Shown: positions 1 through 11,336, counted from the stretch's first letter. The stretch is DNA of 64,000 nt from Anodontia alba (GCA_964016985.1 OZ024830.1:20112387-20176386), one strand, 5' to 3'. The notes: a model not told the origin generated them from the sequence alone. Program-made: numbers and translations.

Positions 1-257
1 TTTGCTCACTGTTTTTTAAGAGAAAATAGGATTTAATGTGAGTTGTCTCCATTAGAGCTACTTCACATGAAATATCAGATCCTATTTTCTCCAAAAACAA
101 GAAAAATATTTTGAATGTTTTAAATTGTTGTCAGCTAATATTCATATTTGGCACTTTAGGGTGAAAACATTATATGCAAATGCAGAAATTAAGAAAGAAG
201 TGAAAATGCCATGCAGTGTTATTATTTAATTTTCATATACTTTTGGTACAATTGTAG
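1..257 (+). other. 3' end of an intron upstream of the BTB exon
   Basis: AT-rich sequence without a credible coding frame. It ends in a T-rich tract and a splice-acceptor-like AG at 256-257, directly before the conserved protein sequence begins. The open frame continues upstream of this point as low-complexity residues (around 211-257) that do not resemble the domain downstream, so I treat that part as intron read-through. The rest of the gene must lie to the left of the window. Confidence 0.6.
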
Positions 258-1197
258 GAATCAAGCTGCCATAGACTTCTTCAATAAACTAGAGATTTTC
301 AACAGTATTTTCATCATGCTTGAACAGAGACAGTCATACAACTTGAAGGTCATAGTCCAAGGACTGTCACTCCTAGCTCACCTGTTGAAGTTTAAAACTA
401 GATTCCAGAGTTCATGTGATGATACCAGTTTGAATGTTTCCATGGAAAAAACAGCAAGCTACATCAGTTCATTGTCCAAAATCAGCTTAATTCAGAAAAT
501 GGATGGAAGTTTGTCAGAAAAGTCAGAAGATGATAGAATTGGCAATACTAGTGAAAAGTTTATGTATGAGTCACCAGCAATTAAACATAACTGTACCTAT
601 AGGGGATTAACTCATATCACTGCATCATGTTTGATATCATCATGTCATACTTGTTTGAATAAAGATGTGACTTTTGTTGTAAAAAATGAAAAGTTGACTG
701 GAAACAGGAACAAGTTGATAAAATCATCTGAAATATTTGCAGCAATGTTGGAGGGTCATTACACAGAATCTAGTCTATCAGAAATCAAACTTTCTGAAAC
801 ATCTAAGTTTGCATTTAAATATATTCTTCATTATCTCCATGGATGTAAGGCTCAGGGATGTGATATTGTGAACTACTTTTCAAATTGTGAAGTTTCAAGG
901 AAATCGTCAAGGAGACTTGTTAAGGTTCTCAAAGAGGCTGATAAGTACTTGCTTTATGATTTGAAATCAGAACTGACAAATTTATTGTTTGATAAGTTTG
1001 TTATTTCTATGACAGCTTTAGATTTTTTTGAGTATGCTGTCATGTATGATAATATAAAGATTCAAAGAGCAACAGTGTCCTGTTTATTAGTGGATTCTGC
1101 ATCGACAGATCAGTTGTTGTTTTGGTTTCAGAAATTTCTAAGCTCAAAATTTGCAGGAGTTTTTATGAATACGCTTACAGAATTAATGCTAGATTAA
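258..1197 (+). CDS. Terminal exon of an ARMC5-like BTB-domain protein (partial)
   Basis: This is the only convincing host coding segment. The exon begins in the third base of a codon after the acceptor AG at 256-257 and runs about 312 residues to TAA at 1195-1197. The first 40 residues are helical and leucine-rich, as at the end of an armadillo-type region. A serine- and charge-rich linker follows. From about 664 a BTB/POZ fold is readable: a DVTFVV strand, the SEIFAAMLEGHY helix with ES after it, and an ILHYLHGC segment. ADKYLLYDLKSEL follows near 940-980 and then a BACK-like helical tail. Armadillo-type sequence followed by a C-terminal BTB domain is the architecture of ARMC5, whose family knowledge points to a substrate adaptor for CUL3 ubiquitin ligase. 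That role is inferred from the family. BTB assignment is fairly firm; ARMC5 identity is tentative because the armadillo repeats are outside the window. Confidence 0.68.
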
Positions 1198-1352
1198 TGC
1201 ATTCATAGCTCTGGATATGTTTTTTGACCAAAAAGAAGTAAAAAGTATTTTTCTTGTTGCTCCATGAAAATATAGATAAAGATATAAAAGGGAGTAATCA
1301 GTATCCATGCAGCTTTTTTCTAATGTTTCCATGAAAACATATAGCTCTTATG
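1198..1352. other. 3' flank of the BTB gene, probable 3' UTR
   Basis: AT-rich sequence immediately after the stop codon. I see no canonical AATAAA within it. Short recurring words such as TTTCCATGAAAACAT anticipate the MITE that begins at about 1353, so the usable 3' UTR may be short or may run into the repeat. Confidence 0.4.
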
Positions 1353-1690
1353 CATCATGAAAACATGCCTATATAATTTTGACCCCCTTAAACCCCACTT
1401 TTATATAGTAAAACTGGGGTTTACAGGGGTATACATTATTTTTTTATTTCTGCTCTAAAACATAGATTGTGGGTACTCGTTAGAACTGCCTCGCCGAGAC
1501 GGTTCTAACGAGTATGCTAAAAAACAAAGATTGTGGGTAGTTAGAACCGCCTCACCGAGCAGTTCTAATGAGTACCTACAATCTATGTTTTGAGCAGAAA
1601 TATGAAAAATAGAGTTTTTTATCTGAAAATTTTCAGTTTTTTGGAATTGAAATTTTCCATATATTTGAATCGACGTGTTTTCGTAATGAC
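1353..1690 (+). mobile_element. Palindromic MITE-like element, copy a
   Basis: The ends are short imperfect terminal inverted repeats of the form CATnnGAAAACAnGcC (left at about 1353-1369, right at 1671-1690). The left part carries alternating C-rich and T-rich tracts (1380-1435). The middle (about 1460-1590) is a double palindrome built on GTTAGAACnGCCTCG and its complement. No coding capacity is evident. The same sequence returns in inverted orientation at 2177-2455, and diverged relatives lie near 34680 and 35950. The internal palindrome is longer than in copy b because one hairpin core seems duplicated. Confidence 0.65.
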
Positions 1691-1815
1691 TGCCCACAAT
1701 ATTATAAACTTTTGGAGAAATAAGAAAAAAATATCAGTATGTTTTGGTTGGAAAAGGCTTGTCTTAACTCTTTCTCCGCTAGTGGCAACTTTTGCCATCT
1801 GCTGATAACCTTTGC

Positions 1816-1878
1816 AAACGGTTTGGACCCAGATCAGGCCTGACAAAATGTCGGACCTGATCTGGATCCAAACTGTTT
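1816..1878. repeat. Perfect-core hairpin
   Basis: The left arm reads AAACGGTTTGGACCCAGATC and the right arm is its near-complement ending at AAACTGTTT. The loop is centred on TGACAAAATGTC, itself partly palindromic. It lies inside the MITE-like element at 1761-2038. Confidence 0.7.
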
Positions 1879-1935
1879 GACACTCCGATGGTATTCCTGA
1901 AATATTTTTTTGAAAAAAGTTAATTGAAAAAATAA

Positions 1936-2003
1936 TAACTTAAAAAAAAATCCACAGACGACAAAAAAAAAAAAAATAAATAAAAAAATAAAAAAAATAA
2001 ATC
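1936..2003. repeat. A-rich low-complexity tract
   Basis: Runs of A broken by single T, C or G bases, including repeated AAATAA units. It may be a simple-sequence expansion inside the MITE. Confidence 0.75.
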
Positions 2004-2176
2004 ATGCAGAATTACCCAGCATGCAAAGGGTTAAGAGGAATTTTAGGGGAAGTAACACTGTTAAAGTTGGGAACTGGCTTGCAGAAAAGCAAACAGGAAG
2101 TCACAAAAGTTGTCTTTCCTGTAAAACATGGCGGAAAATCTACCAGGTGTATCAAGATCCCATTAGCTATTGGTAA

Positions 2177-2455
2177 CATTACGAAACACGCCTATTCAAA
2201 TATATTGAAAATTTTACAGCCAAAAAAAGGAAAATTTTCGGATAAAAATTCTAATATTTTTCATATTTCTGCTCAAAACATAGGTTGTGGGTACTCGTTA
2301 GAACCGCCTCGCTGAGGCAGTTCTAATGAGTACCCATAATCTATGTTTTTGAGCAGAAATAAGAAAAATAATGTATACCCCTGTAAACCTCAGTTTTACT
2401 ATATAAAAGTGGGGTTGAAGGGGGTCAAAATTATATGGGCATGTTTTCGTAATGA
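2177..2455 (-). mobile_element. Palindromic MITE-like element, copy b (inverted)
   Basis: The reverse complement of this segment aligns along its whole length with 1353-1690, including the terminal GAAAACA repeats, the C-rich/T-rich arm and the central palindrome. The core hairpin here is simple (about 2275-2347) and almost perfect, centred on CGCCTCGCTGAGGC. Copies a and b therefore form a large inverted repeat with a roughly 490-bp spacer. They could be two independent insertions or the arms of one foldback element. Confidence 0.65.
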
Positions 2456-2642
2456 TTTGAGGGTACGTTGAGTATATGTTTTCATGAGAAATAAGAAACA
2501 ATGTTTATCAGAATAGCCTGTACATCTGTAACTATGTTTTTATTATAGGACTGCCAGCAAAGGCCTTCTCTGATTGGCTGAAACTGGCTGTAACAGGTTT
2601 TTACAAATCCTGATGTTTACTAAAATTAGCTGTTGCTTATTA
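2456..2642. other. Non-coding spacer with a partial foldback fragment
   Basis: No gene seen. Near 2597-2620 it carries a short stretch (TTTTTACAAATCCTGATG) that also forms the inner arm of the foldback at 2807-2943, so a partial copy of that element is present. Confidence 0.45.
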
Positions 2643-2806
2643 AAAATAGCCTGGCTAAGGTCAAGGACCAGTCAGAATCACTTTTGTCACTTCTGCCAAG
2701 CAACTAAAAATAGTCATATGACAAATAGCCTGGCTACAGTCAATGACCGGTCAGCATCACTTTTGTCACTGCTGCCAGACAGCTAAAAAAAATCATATAA
2801 CAAAAC
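2643..2806. repeat. Two tandem copies of a 78-bp unit
   Basis: The unit begins with AATAGCCTGGCTA and contains CAGCATCACTTTTGTCAC or a close variant. Copy one starts near 2645 and copy two near 2723, with about 80 percent identity by eye. No coding potential was recognised. Confidence 0.7.
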
Positions 2807-2943
2807 AATTGATGCATTCTATTGTGGTAAACATCAGGATTTGTCAAACCTTGAAAGCGATGTCCACGGAGGCTTTGCCTCCATGAACATCACTTTATCG
2901 GGGTGACAAATCCTGATGTTAACCTCAATAGAATGCATTAATT
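2807..2943. mobile_element. Foldback element (137 bp, nearly palindromic)
   Basis: A 40-base arm at 2807-2846 pairs with 2904-2943 at about 36 of 40 positions. The interior folds again around GGAGGCTTTGCCTCC. The whole segment can form a single long hairpin with no coding capacity. A partial copy of the inner arm lies at about 2597. This is the form of a small foldback or MITE family. Confidence 0.7.
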
Positions 2944-2947
2944 GTAT

Positions 2948-3178
2948 AATATAGATGCAAGATTTTTGCATTTAAACATCAAGTTGAAAATTCAGTTGTG
3001 CAACAGTTAAATGATCTGTGATAGGTTGTGGGTACAAGGAGTACATGTTTTCATGAGAACTAAGAAAACTATTTATCAGACTAGTCATTTTATCTGCAAC
3101 TATTTTTATCTATCTTGCATGATTTTTGCATTTCAAGTTGAAAATTCAGTTGTGCTATAATTAAATGATCTTTGATAT
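2948..3178. repeat. Direct repeats beside the LINE 3' end
   Basis: A stretch at about 2948-3024 recurs at 3111-3178. Both contain GATTTTTGCATTT followed by AAGTTGAAAATTCAGTTGTG and a TAAATGATC word. The second copy abuts the minus-strand LINE. These may be a long target duplication, or the LINE 3' UTR present twice. Confidence 0.5.
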
Positions 3179-5050
3179 GAGAGAATTTGTTGTGTCTGTA
3201 TCTAAGGTTACTGACATAGTAATGCTGGGAAAACATTTCATCACAAGATTATAGACTATGTGGTACGTCATGCATATCTTGGCTTGTGCTCTTCGCTCCT
3301 GGAGAGTAGACCACTGGAGTTGTTGTAGCATGGGCAATATGCTGCTTGTTAGTCGGTAATCGGAGAATACCATGCGAGCTGCTCTACGCTGCACCGTCTC
3401 CACTCCGGATGTTCTCCTCAGTGGAAGGACCCCAGACAACACTAGCATAATCTAGGATCGGTCATATGAGGGTCCTGTAACAGAGTTCCTTGGTTTTCCG
3501 TGGACACTGCTGGAGGTTCCTCTGGAGGAATGCCCAGGTGTTCGCTTTTTTAGCTGTGGAATCAATATGTTGGTTCCAGCTCAGGTTGCTCTGGAGAGTC
3601 ACTCCCAGATATTTGGCACTATCCATTTCTTGCAATGTTTGGCCATGAATAGTGTAAGGTGTCCGTATGGGTTTGCGTTTTGTCGTTATGTGGAGAACCT
3701 GGCATTTCAAGGGATGGAATTCCATGAGACAATCTTTCTCCCACTGTTGAAGTCTATCCAGGTCATGTTGAAGGTTCAGACTCAGTGTCTATATGCCTGT
3801 ATAAAATGCAGTCGTCTGCGAATAATCTGGCTTTCGAATCCAGTGATATATACTCTGGCAGGTCATTTATAAACAGGAGAAGAAGCAGGGGGCCTAACAT
3901 GCTGCCTTGTGGAACTCCTGATTGCACAGGAGCTGGTTGAGGTGACCCCATCTAGCAGAACTTGTGTAGGCTGCTTCTGATACCATAGAATTCGAGCTTG
4001 TGCAGTAGCCGTTGGTGTGTGCACCTTGTCGAATGCTTTAGAAAAATCAAGCAGGATGATGTCAGTTTGTCCTTTACCATCAGCTGTCTTGGCTAGATAT
4101 TGAACGGTAAGTATCATATGCGTCTCACAAATACGTCTCTTTCTAAAACCATGTTGGGCGTCGGTAAGTATGTCGTGGGCCTCCAAATGTTTGTGAATGC
4201 TACTGCATACAATGTGCTCCAGAGTCTTGCAGGCAATGGAGGTAAGGAGACTGGTCTGTGGTTCTCAGTCTGTCCCCTTTTTTTTTGAAGATGGGTACCA
4301 CGTTAGCTGTCTTCCAATCATCTGGTATTGTCCCTTGGTCCAGCAAGGCTTGGTAGAAGAGGGTGAACCCTGATGTTAACTCCTCCGCAAGCTCTTTCAG
4401 CAACCGAGTTGGTAACTCATCTGGACCCATGGCCTTGTGTACCTGTAGACTGGATAGTAGCTTGTAGACACCTGCTTCTGTCACGATGATGTGATTTATC
4501 CAAGGGTGTGGACTAGTTCCCATGTTAGATATAGAAGAGGTGTCTTCATCTTTGTTAAAAACAGACACAAACTGATCATTCAAGGTGTTCACTTTCATGG
4601 TACTATCTGAGTATGTGATTCCGTTCTTCACCTTAAGTGGGGCTACTCCTGTGCTTTCATTCTTTTTACTTTTAATGAAAAGTTTTCTGAAGATTCAGGG
4701 TCAACGATGTTGTTGAGGTAGGCATTGTATGTTGATTTACAAGCCTTCTTGGTGATCTTTTTCAGATGTTTATAACGTTTATAACGCTTACGGTCCTTGA
4801 CTTTGTTGGTCTTTTGAGTTTAAAAGGCCCTCTTTTTCCGTCGTCTGAGTTGTTTCAATTCACGTGTAATCCAGGGTTGGTTGTGCCGAGTTGAAGACAT
4901 CTTGCTGGGTACACATGCATCAAGGGCTCCCATCAGGTTTGACTTAATATCATCCCACGTGTCTTGAACAGAACTGTCGAGGGAATATTTCTCCAAAAAG
5001 CGCATCTGGAAGGCGAAGGCCTCTTCTTTGAGTTTCGATGTATCTGCTCT
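3161..5050 (-). pseudogene. Non-LTR retrotransposon reverse transcriptase, 5'-truncated and frameshifted
   Basis: Read on the minus strand, consecutive pieces in different frames cover most of an RT domain. A basic segment ending in LKQLRRRKKRAF lies near 4820-5005. Next come KAMGPDELPTRLLKELA and DDWKTANVVPIFKKKGDR (4200-4631). QHGFRKRR and motif A, DFSKAFDKV, follow (about 4048). Motif B is SGVPQGSMLGP and motif C is FADD (about 3816). A KYLGVTLQSNLSW segment (3462-3725) and a QRRAARMVF thumb-like segment (3161-3448) complete it. These motifs place it in the CR1/Jockey/L2 group. The breaks between frames make it inactive. Its 5' end is cut abruptly by satellite DNA at about 5051, so the endonuclease ORF is missing. 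A 5' half of a LINE lies at 26025-27600, but I cannot tell whether it is the same family. Confidence 0.85.
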
Positions 5051-8000
5051 TCATCAGACGACGACTACAGACCCATTTCGAGTCCTTATATCTCCACGTG
5101 TGTTGCATGCAGCGCACTCCTATTTGGCCCAAACATGTCCCTTCCTAATACCTATAAACTCTGTAAAAAGTGCACCTGTTCGATGCGAATTGATAGAGTT
5201 ATTACGGTTTTACCGTTTTCCCGCCCTAATTTCCATAGGCTGCAATGTAAAATTGATGACCCGTTTTCGACAGGACGCCTTGCCCAGAATCCCATGACAT
5301 TCCTTTATGTATGTAGGCATTAATGATCTGCGCATGCGCATATATTTGCAGCATCGTAGGTGCTTTCCTTTGCCTGCTATAGGCGTAAAACGGTTTACGA
5401 AAATGTTTGGCGGCCCATATTGCACGTGCGTTTCTATTGACCACTACCATATTTTGCAGACTTGTTGGTACGGATAAGGGCTACAAACGTTCCAAATTTC
5501 AGCCAAATCGGATGACAAATAAGTGAGTTATTAAGCGACAAAATATTGGACATTCTTCACCAATTTTGGACTGCTTATTTGAGTCAAATCCGACCTTCAC
5601 CGATTGGAATGAAACCTGTGCCAGATGAAATGCCTGGGGCAAGGAGTCACTGGGGCCGTCTGCTCAAAAATTCTGAGAGCCTCGTTTTCGAATTCTAGGC
5701 GTTGAAAATTGACATTTACCAATGTTTGACCCCTAATAACTTTCTAACGGATAGTCCGAATTTTCTGAAAAATATCATTAATTGTAAGTATGGTCCTAAG
5801 GTTTTATCTGGCACCAGTTTCAATCCGAGCGGTGAATGTCACCTTTAGTCTTTTTCAATCTCTTTGTTCATCAGACGACGACTACAGACCCATTTCGAGT
5901 CCTTATATCTCCACGTGTGTTGCGTGCAGCGCACTCCTATTTGGCCCAAACATGTACCTTCCTAAGACCTATAAACCCTGTAAAAAGCGCACCTCTCCGA
6001 TGCGAATTAATAGAGTTATTACGGTTTTACGTTTTCCCGCCCTAATTTCCATAGGGTGCAATGTAAAATTGATGACCCGTTTTCGACAGGACGCCTTGCC
6101 CCGAATCCCTTGACTTTCCTTTATGTATGTAGGCATTTATGATCTGCGCATGCGCGTATATTTGCACCACCGTAGGTACTTTCCTTTTCCTGCTATAGGC
6201 GTAGAACGGTTTACTTCCTACGTTTTATTGGTTACCGAAACTTTGCCAGCTATAGGCGTAAAACGGTTTATTTATAAAATGTTTGGCGGCCCATATTGCA
6301 CATGCGTTTCTATTGACCACTACCATATTTTGCAGGTTTATTGGTATTGATAAGGGCTACAAACGCTCCAAATTAGGCATTAATGATCTGCGCTTGCGCA
6401 TATATTTGCAGCACCATAGTTGCTTTCCTTTGCCTGCAAAAGGCGTAAAACGGTTTATTTATAAAATGTTTGGCAGCCCATATTGCACGTGCTTTTCTAT
6501 GAACCACTACCAGATTTTGCAGGCTTGTTGGTATGGATAAGGTCTACAAACGCCAATTTTGGACTGCTTATTTGAGTCAAATCCGACCTTCACCGATTGG
6601 AATGAAACCTGTGCCAGATGATAGGCCTGGGACAAGGAGTCACTGGGGCCATGTGCTCAAAAATTCTGAGAGCCTCGTTTTCGAGTTCTAGGCGTTGAAA
6701 GTTGACATTTACCAATGTTTGACCCCTAATAACTTTCTAACGGATAGTCCGAATTTTCTGAAAAATATCATTAATTGTAAGTGTGGTCCTAAGGTTTCAT
6801 CTGGCACCGGTTTCAATCCGATCGATAAAGGTCACCTTTAGTCTTTTTCAATCTCTTTGTTCATCAGACGACGACTACAGACCCATTTTGAGTCCTTATA
6901 TCTCCACGTGCGTTGCATGCAGCGCACTCCTATTTGGCCCAAACATGTATCTTTCTAAGACCTATAAACCCTGTAAAAAGCGCACCAGTTCGATGCGAAT
7001 AAATAGAGTTATTACGCTTTTACCGTTTTCCAGCCCTAATTTCCATAGGCTGCAATGTAAAATTGATGACCCGTTTTCGACAGGACGCCTTGCCCCGAAT
7101 CCCTTGACTTTCCTTTATGTATGTAGGCATTAACTATCAGCGCAAGCGCATATATTTGCAGCACCGTAGGTGCTTTCTTTTGCCTGCTATAGGCGTAAAA
7201 CTGTTGATTTATAAAATGTTTGGCGGCCCATATTGCACGTGCTTTTCTGTTGACCACTACCATATTTTGCAGACTTGTTGGTATGGATAAGGGCTACAAT
7301 CGTTCTAAATTTCAGCCATATCGGATGACAAATAAGTGAGTTATTAAGAGTCAAAATATTAGATATTCTTCACCAATTTTGGACTGCTTATTTGAGTCAA
7401 ATTCGACCTTCACCGATTGGAATGAAACCTGTGCCAGATGAAAGGCCTCGAGCAAGGAGTCACTGGGGCCATCTTAAAAATTCGGAGAGCCTCGTTTTCG
7501 AGTTCTAGGCGTTGAAAGTTGACATTCACCAATGTTTGACCCTTAATAACTTTCTAACTGATAGTCCGAATTTTCTGAAAAAATATCATTAATTGTAAGT
7601 ATGGTCCTAAGGTTTCTTCTGGCACCAGTTTCAATCCGATCGGTGAAGGTCACCTTTAGTCTTTTTCAATCTCTTTGTTCATCAGACGACGACTACAGAC
7701 CCTTTGTTCATCACACGACGACTACAGACCCATTTCGAGTCCTTTTATCTCCACGTGCGTTGCATGCAGCGCACTCCCATTTGGCACAAACATGTACCTT
7801 CCTAAGACCTATAAACCCTGTAAAAAGCACACCTGTTCGATGCGAATTAATAGTTATTACGGTTTTACCGTTTTCCCGCCCTAATTTCCATAGGGTGTAA
7901 TGTAAAATTGATGACCCGTTTTCGACAGGACGCCTTGCCCCGAATCCCTTGACTGTCGTTTATTTATGTAGGCATTAATATTCTGCGCATATGCATATAT

Positions 8001-8850
8001 TTGCAGCACCGTAGGTGATTTCCTTTGCCTTCTTTAGGCGTAAAACGGTTAATTATAAAATGTTTGGCGGCCCATATTGCACGAGCGTTTCTATTGACCA
8101 CTACCATATTTTGCAGTCTTGTTGGTATCGATAAGGGCTACAAACGTTCCATATTTCAGCCAAATCGGATGACAAATAAGTGAGTTATTAAGAGTCAAAA
8201 TATTGGATATTCTTCACCAATTTTGGACTGCTTATTTGAATCAAATCCGACCTTCACCGATTGGAATGAAACCTGTGCCAAATGAAAGGCCTGGGGCAAG
8301 GAGTCACTGGGGCCAACCCCTAAAAAATTCTGAGAGCCTCGTTTTCGAATTCTAGGCGTTGAAGTTGACATCTACCAATGTTTGACCCCTAATAACTTTC
8401 TAACGGATAGTCCGAATTTTCTGAAAAATATCATTAATTGTAAATATGATCCTAAGGTTTCTATTGCCACCAGTTTCAATCCGATCGGTGAAGGTCACCT
8501 TTAGTCTTTTTCAATCTCTTTGTTCATCAGACGAAGACTACAGACCGATTTCGAGTCCTTATATCTCCACGTGTGTTGCATGCAGCGCACTCTTATTTGG
8601 CTCAATCATGTACCTTCCTAAGACCTATAAACCCTGTAAAAAGCGCACCTGTTCGATGCTAATTAACAGAGTTATTACGGTTTTACCTTTCCGCCCTAAT
8701 TTCCATAAGGTGTAATGTCGAATTGATGACCTGTTTTCGACAGGACGCCTTGTCCCGAATCCCTTGACTTTCCTTTATGTATGTAGGCATTAATGATCTG
8801 CGCATGCGCAAATATTTGCAGCACCGTAGGTGCTTTCCTTTGCCTTCTAT
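5051..8850 (+). repeat. Satellite family A, segment 1
   Basis: Tandem monomers of about 817 bp, marked by CATCAGACGACGACTACAG at about 5052, 5870, 6862, 7679 and 8525 (the last one varied). Every monomer contains TTGCATGCAGCGCACTCC, an ACCTATAAACCCTGTAAAA block and, in most, the TGCGCATGCGCA palindrome. Monomers differ noticeably from each other. The run starts abruptly against the LINE fragment and is interrupted at 8850 by a PLE. Short reading frames inside are shadows shared by all copies, with frequent stops. A 30-bp local duplication around 7675-7735 repeats the monomer marker. Confidence 0.93.
6120..6560 (+). repeat. Scrambled satellite block with a 28-bp PLE remnant
   Basis: Monomer order breaks down here. 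At 6214-6241 a short piece of PLE reverse transcriptase sequence (CTTCCTACGTTTTATTGG and a few bases after it) is embedded in satellite. Its left junction is identical to the 5' junction of the PLE at 11263. Just after it the satellite restarts at TTTGCCAGC. Further jumps occur near 6378 (back to GGCATTAATG) and near 6552 (forward to CCAATTTTGG). The block looks like the product of several deletions or recombination events. Confidence 0.75.
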
Positions 8851-9602
8851 TGTCAACCCAATCATTGTTGATGTCTATGCTTCACTGTTCAATTGCACGA
8901 CGGCGGTTCGGGCCTCATACTCAATGACGGCCTCTTCGTAAATTTTTAACCAGTGGGTTTGGGCTTGACGATATGGCTTTGGCTTCGCCCGCCGTGGTTC
9001 AACTATTGGTTTTCATTTACTCTGACATACAGTAGAATTGGCCATGAGTACTCGTCTTTGTTTATTATAGTGATTAATTTGATTTTTATGTTTTCGCTTT
9101 GATGCATTGACTGAGTTGGGAGCGTTTATGCGAACCGAATTTTTATGTATTTCTGTATTAAGAGTAGCATCGGGACCCAGGGTGAAGTTAGCTAGCTGTA
9201 AAAGTGTTTTACCCCCCCCCCCCCCCCCCCCCGTGGTTTATTATTTCAAGTGCCAGAGTTTGCACTTTATAATCACCTTTCGTATTCCCCACGGTGGTTT
9301 ACTCTACTGACCGTTCTAAGGCGGTGGTCCCGGTGTTAGTCTTATTCTTTGTTGCTTTGTGGTTTATTCTACGAGGCGATTTGTTGTATGTCTTTCCGTG
9401 TGTCATTTTGTTCTTGTGTTTTTCAGTCCTTTTAGTATTGCGATTACCTCGCTTGGGGAAGAGAGAGCTAATCTTAGTGCTTTTCGTACGTTTGTTCGAT
9501 TTGTGCTTGTTTGGATTTGTCGGTTTCCTCTTCCTCTTGGCGTCTGGGAAGGGCTGCGGTTTGTGCTTGTGGCTCTCGCTGGACTTTTTTCTTACCTTTT
9601 TT
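8851..9602 (+). mobile_element. PLE 3' fragment, unit copy 1
   Basis: The fragment starts inside the last codons of the PLE reading frame (TGTCAACCCAATCATTGTTG) and continues through the element's 3' region to CTTACCTTTTTT. The 3' region carries a run of 21 C at 9212-9232. The satellite is interrupted at CTAT (8847-8850), and CTAT recurs at 9604-9607 where it resumes, consistent with a short target-site duplication. A hydrophobic reading frame at 9294-9707 recurs in all 3' regions but is probably fortuitous, because the complementary strand is simply K/R-rich. Confidence 0.83.
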
Positions 9603-11262
9603 GCTATAGGCGTAAAACGGTTTATTTATAAAATGTTTGGCGGCCCATATTGCACGTGCTTTTCTATTGATCACTACCATATTTTACAGGCTTGTTGGTA
9701 TGAATAAGGGTTACAAACGTTCTAAATTTCAGCCACATCGGACGACAAAAAAGTTAGTTATTAAGAGTCAAAATATTGGATATTCTTCACCAATTTTGGA
9801 CTGCTTATTTGAGTCAAATCCGAACTTCACTAATTAGAATGAAACCTGTGCGAGATGAAAGGCCTAGGGCAAGGAGTCACTTTGGCCATCTGCTCAAAAC
9901 TTCTGAGAGCCTCGTTTACGAGTTCTAGGCGTTGAAAGTTGACATTTACCAATGTTTGACGCCTAATAACTTTCTAACTGATAGTCCGAATTTTCTGAAA
10001 AATATCATTAATTGTAAGTATGGTCCTAAGGTTTCTTTTGGCACCAGTTTCAATCCGATCGGTGAAGGTCACCTTTAGTCTTTTAAATCCTCTTTGTTCA
10101 TCAGACCACGACTACAGACCCATTTCGAGGCCTTATATCTCCATGTGTGTTGCATGCAGCGCACTCCTATTTCGCCCAAACATGTACCTTTCTAAGACCT
10201 ATAAACCCTGTAAAAAGCGCACCTATTTGATGCGAATTAAGAGAGTTATTACGGTTTTACCGTTTTCCCGCCCTAATTTCCATAGGGTGCAATGTAAAAT
10301 TGATGACCCGTTATCGACAAAACGCCTTCTCCTGAATCCCTTGACTCTCCTTTATGTATGTAGGCATTAATGATCTGCGCATGCTCATATATTTGCAGCA
10401 CTGTAGGTGCTTTCCTTTGCCTGTTAAAGGCGTGAAACGGTTTATTTATAAAATAGTTGGCGGCCCATATTGCACGTACTTTTCTATTGACAACTACCAT
10501 ATTTTGCAGGATTGTTGGTATGGATAAGGGCTACAAACGTTCCAAATTTTAGCCACATCAGACGACAAATAAGTGAGTTATTAAGATTCAAAATATTGGA
10601 TATTCCACCAATTTTGGACTGCTTATTTGAGTCAAATCCAACCTTCACCGATTGGAATGAAACCTGTGCCAGATGAAAGGCCTGGGGCAAGGAGTCAATG
10701 TGGCCATCTGCTCAAAAATTCTGAGAGCCTCGTTTTCGAATTTTAGGCGTTGAAAGTTGACATTTACCAATGTTTGACCCCTAATAACTTTCTAACGGAT
10801 AGTCCGAATTTTCTGAAAAATATCCTTAAATGTAAGTATGGTCCTAAGGTTTCTTTTGACACCAGTTTCAATCCGATCGGTGAATGTCACCTTTAGTCTT
10901 TTTTAATCTCTTTGTTCATCAGACGACGACTACAGACCCATTTCGATTCCTTATATGTCCACGTGTGCTGCATGCAGCGCACTCCTATTTGGCCCAAACA
11001 TGTATCTTCCTAAGTCCTATAAACCCTGTAAAAAGCACAACTGTTCGATGCAAATTAATAGAGTTATGACGGTTTTACCGTTTTCCCGCCCTAATTTCCA
11101 TAGGGTGCAATGTAAAATTGATGACTCATTTTCGACAGGACGCCTTTCCCCGAATCCCTTGACTTTCCTTTATGTATGTAGGCATTTATGATCTGCGCAT
11201 GCGCGTATATTTGCACCACCGTAGGTACTTTCCTTTTCCTGCTATAGGCGTAGAACGGTTTA
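9603..11262 (+). repeat. Satellite family A, segment 2
   Basis: Two monomers, with markers near 10098 and 10918. The satellite resumes in mid-monomer at GCTATAGGCGTAAAACGG and stops at CGGTTTA, the target of the next PLE. Confidence 0.92.
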
Positions 11263-11336
11263 CTTCCTACGTTTTATTGGTTACCGAAACTTCATAAACG
11301 ACCTTATAAAGCACGTTTCATTGCTAATTCTAGTTC

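Larger units (their letters stand above)
1761..2038. mobile_element. Second MITE-like element lying between the inverted copies
   Basis: The two ends look like terminal inverted repeats: TCTTAACTCTTT at 1762-1773 and the complement of TCTTAACCCTTTGC near 2023-2037. A strong hairpin (1816-1878) sits inside, and an A-rich tract (1936-2003) precedes the right end. There is no reading frame of interest. Its position between copies a and b suggests insertion into a pre-existing inverted pair. From memory, repeats ending in a CTTAACCCTTTGCATGCTGG-like sequence occur in bivalve genomes; I cannot verify that here. Confidence 0.5.

Noticed and set aside
211..257. ATG at 211 as the real start of the BTB protein
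   Set aside because: The residues before the acceptor AG at 256-257 are low-complexity and aromatic, unlike the domain that follows. A spliced upstream exon is more likely.
1590..1846. Overlapping short frames on both strands near the MITEs
   Set aside because: They run through palindromic repeats and hairpins, with no similarity to any family and no conservation between the two MITE copies.
9294..9707. Hydrophobic protein with several apparent membrane segments, recurring near 12898, 16902, 20512 and 32423
   Set aside because: It lies in the PLE 3' region, its frame runs on into unrelated satellite in some copies, and its hydrophobicity is the mirror of a Lys/Arg-rich antisense strand. No start context or family is recognisable.
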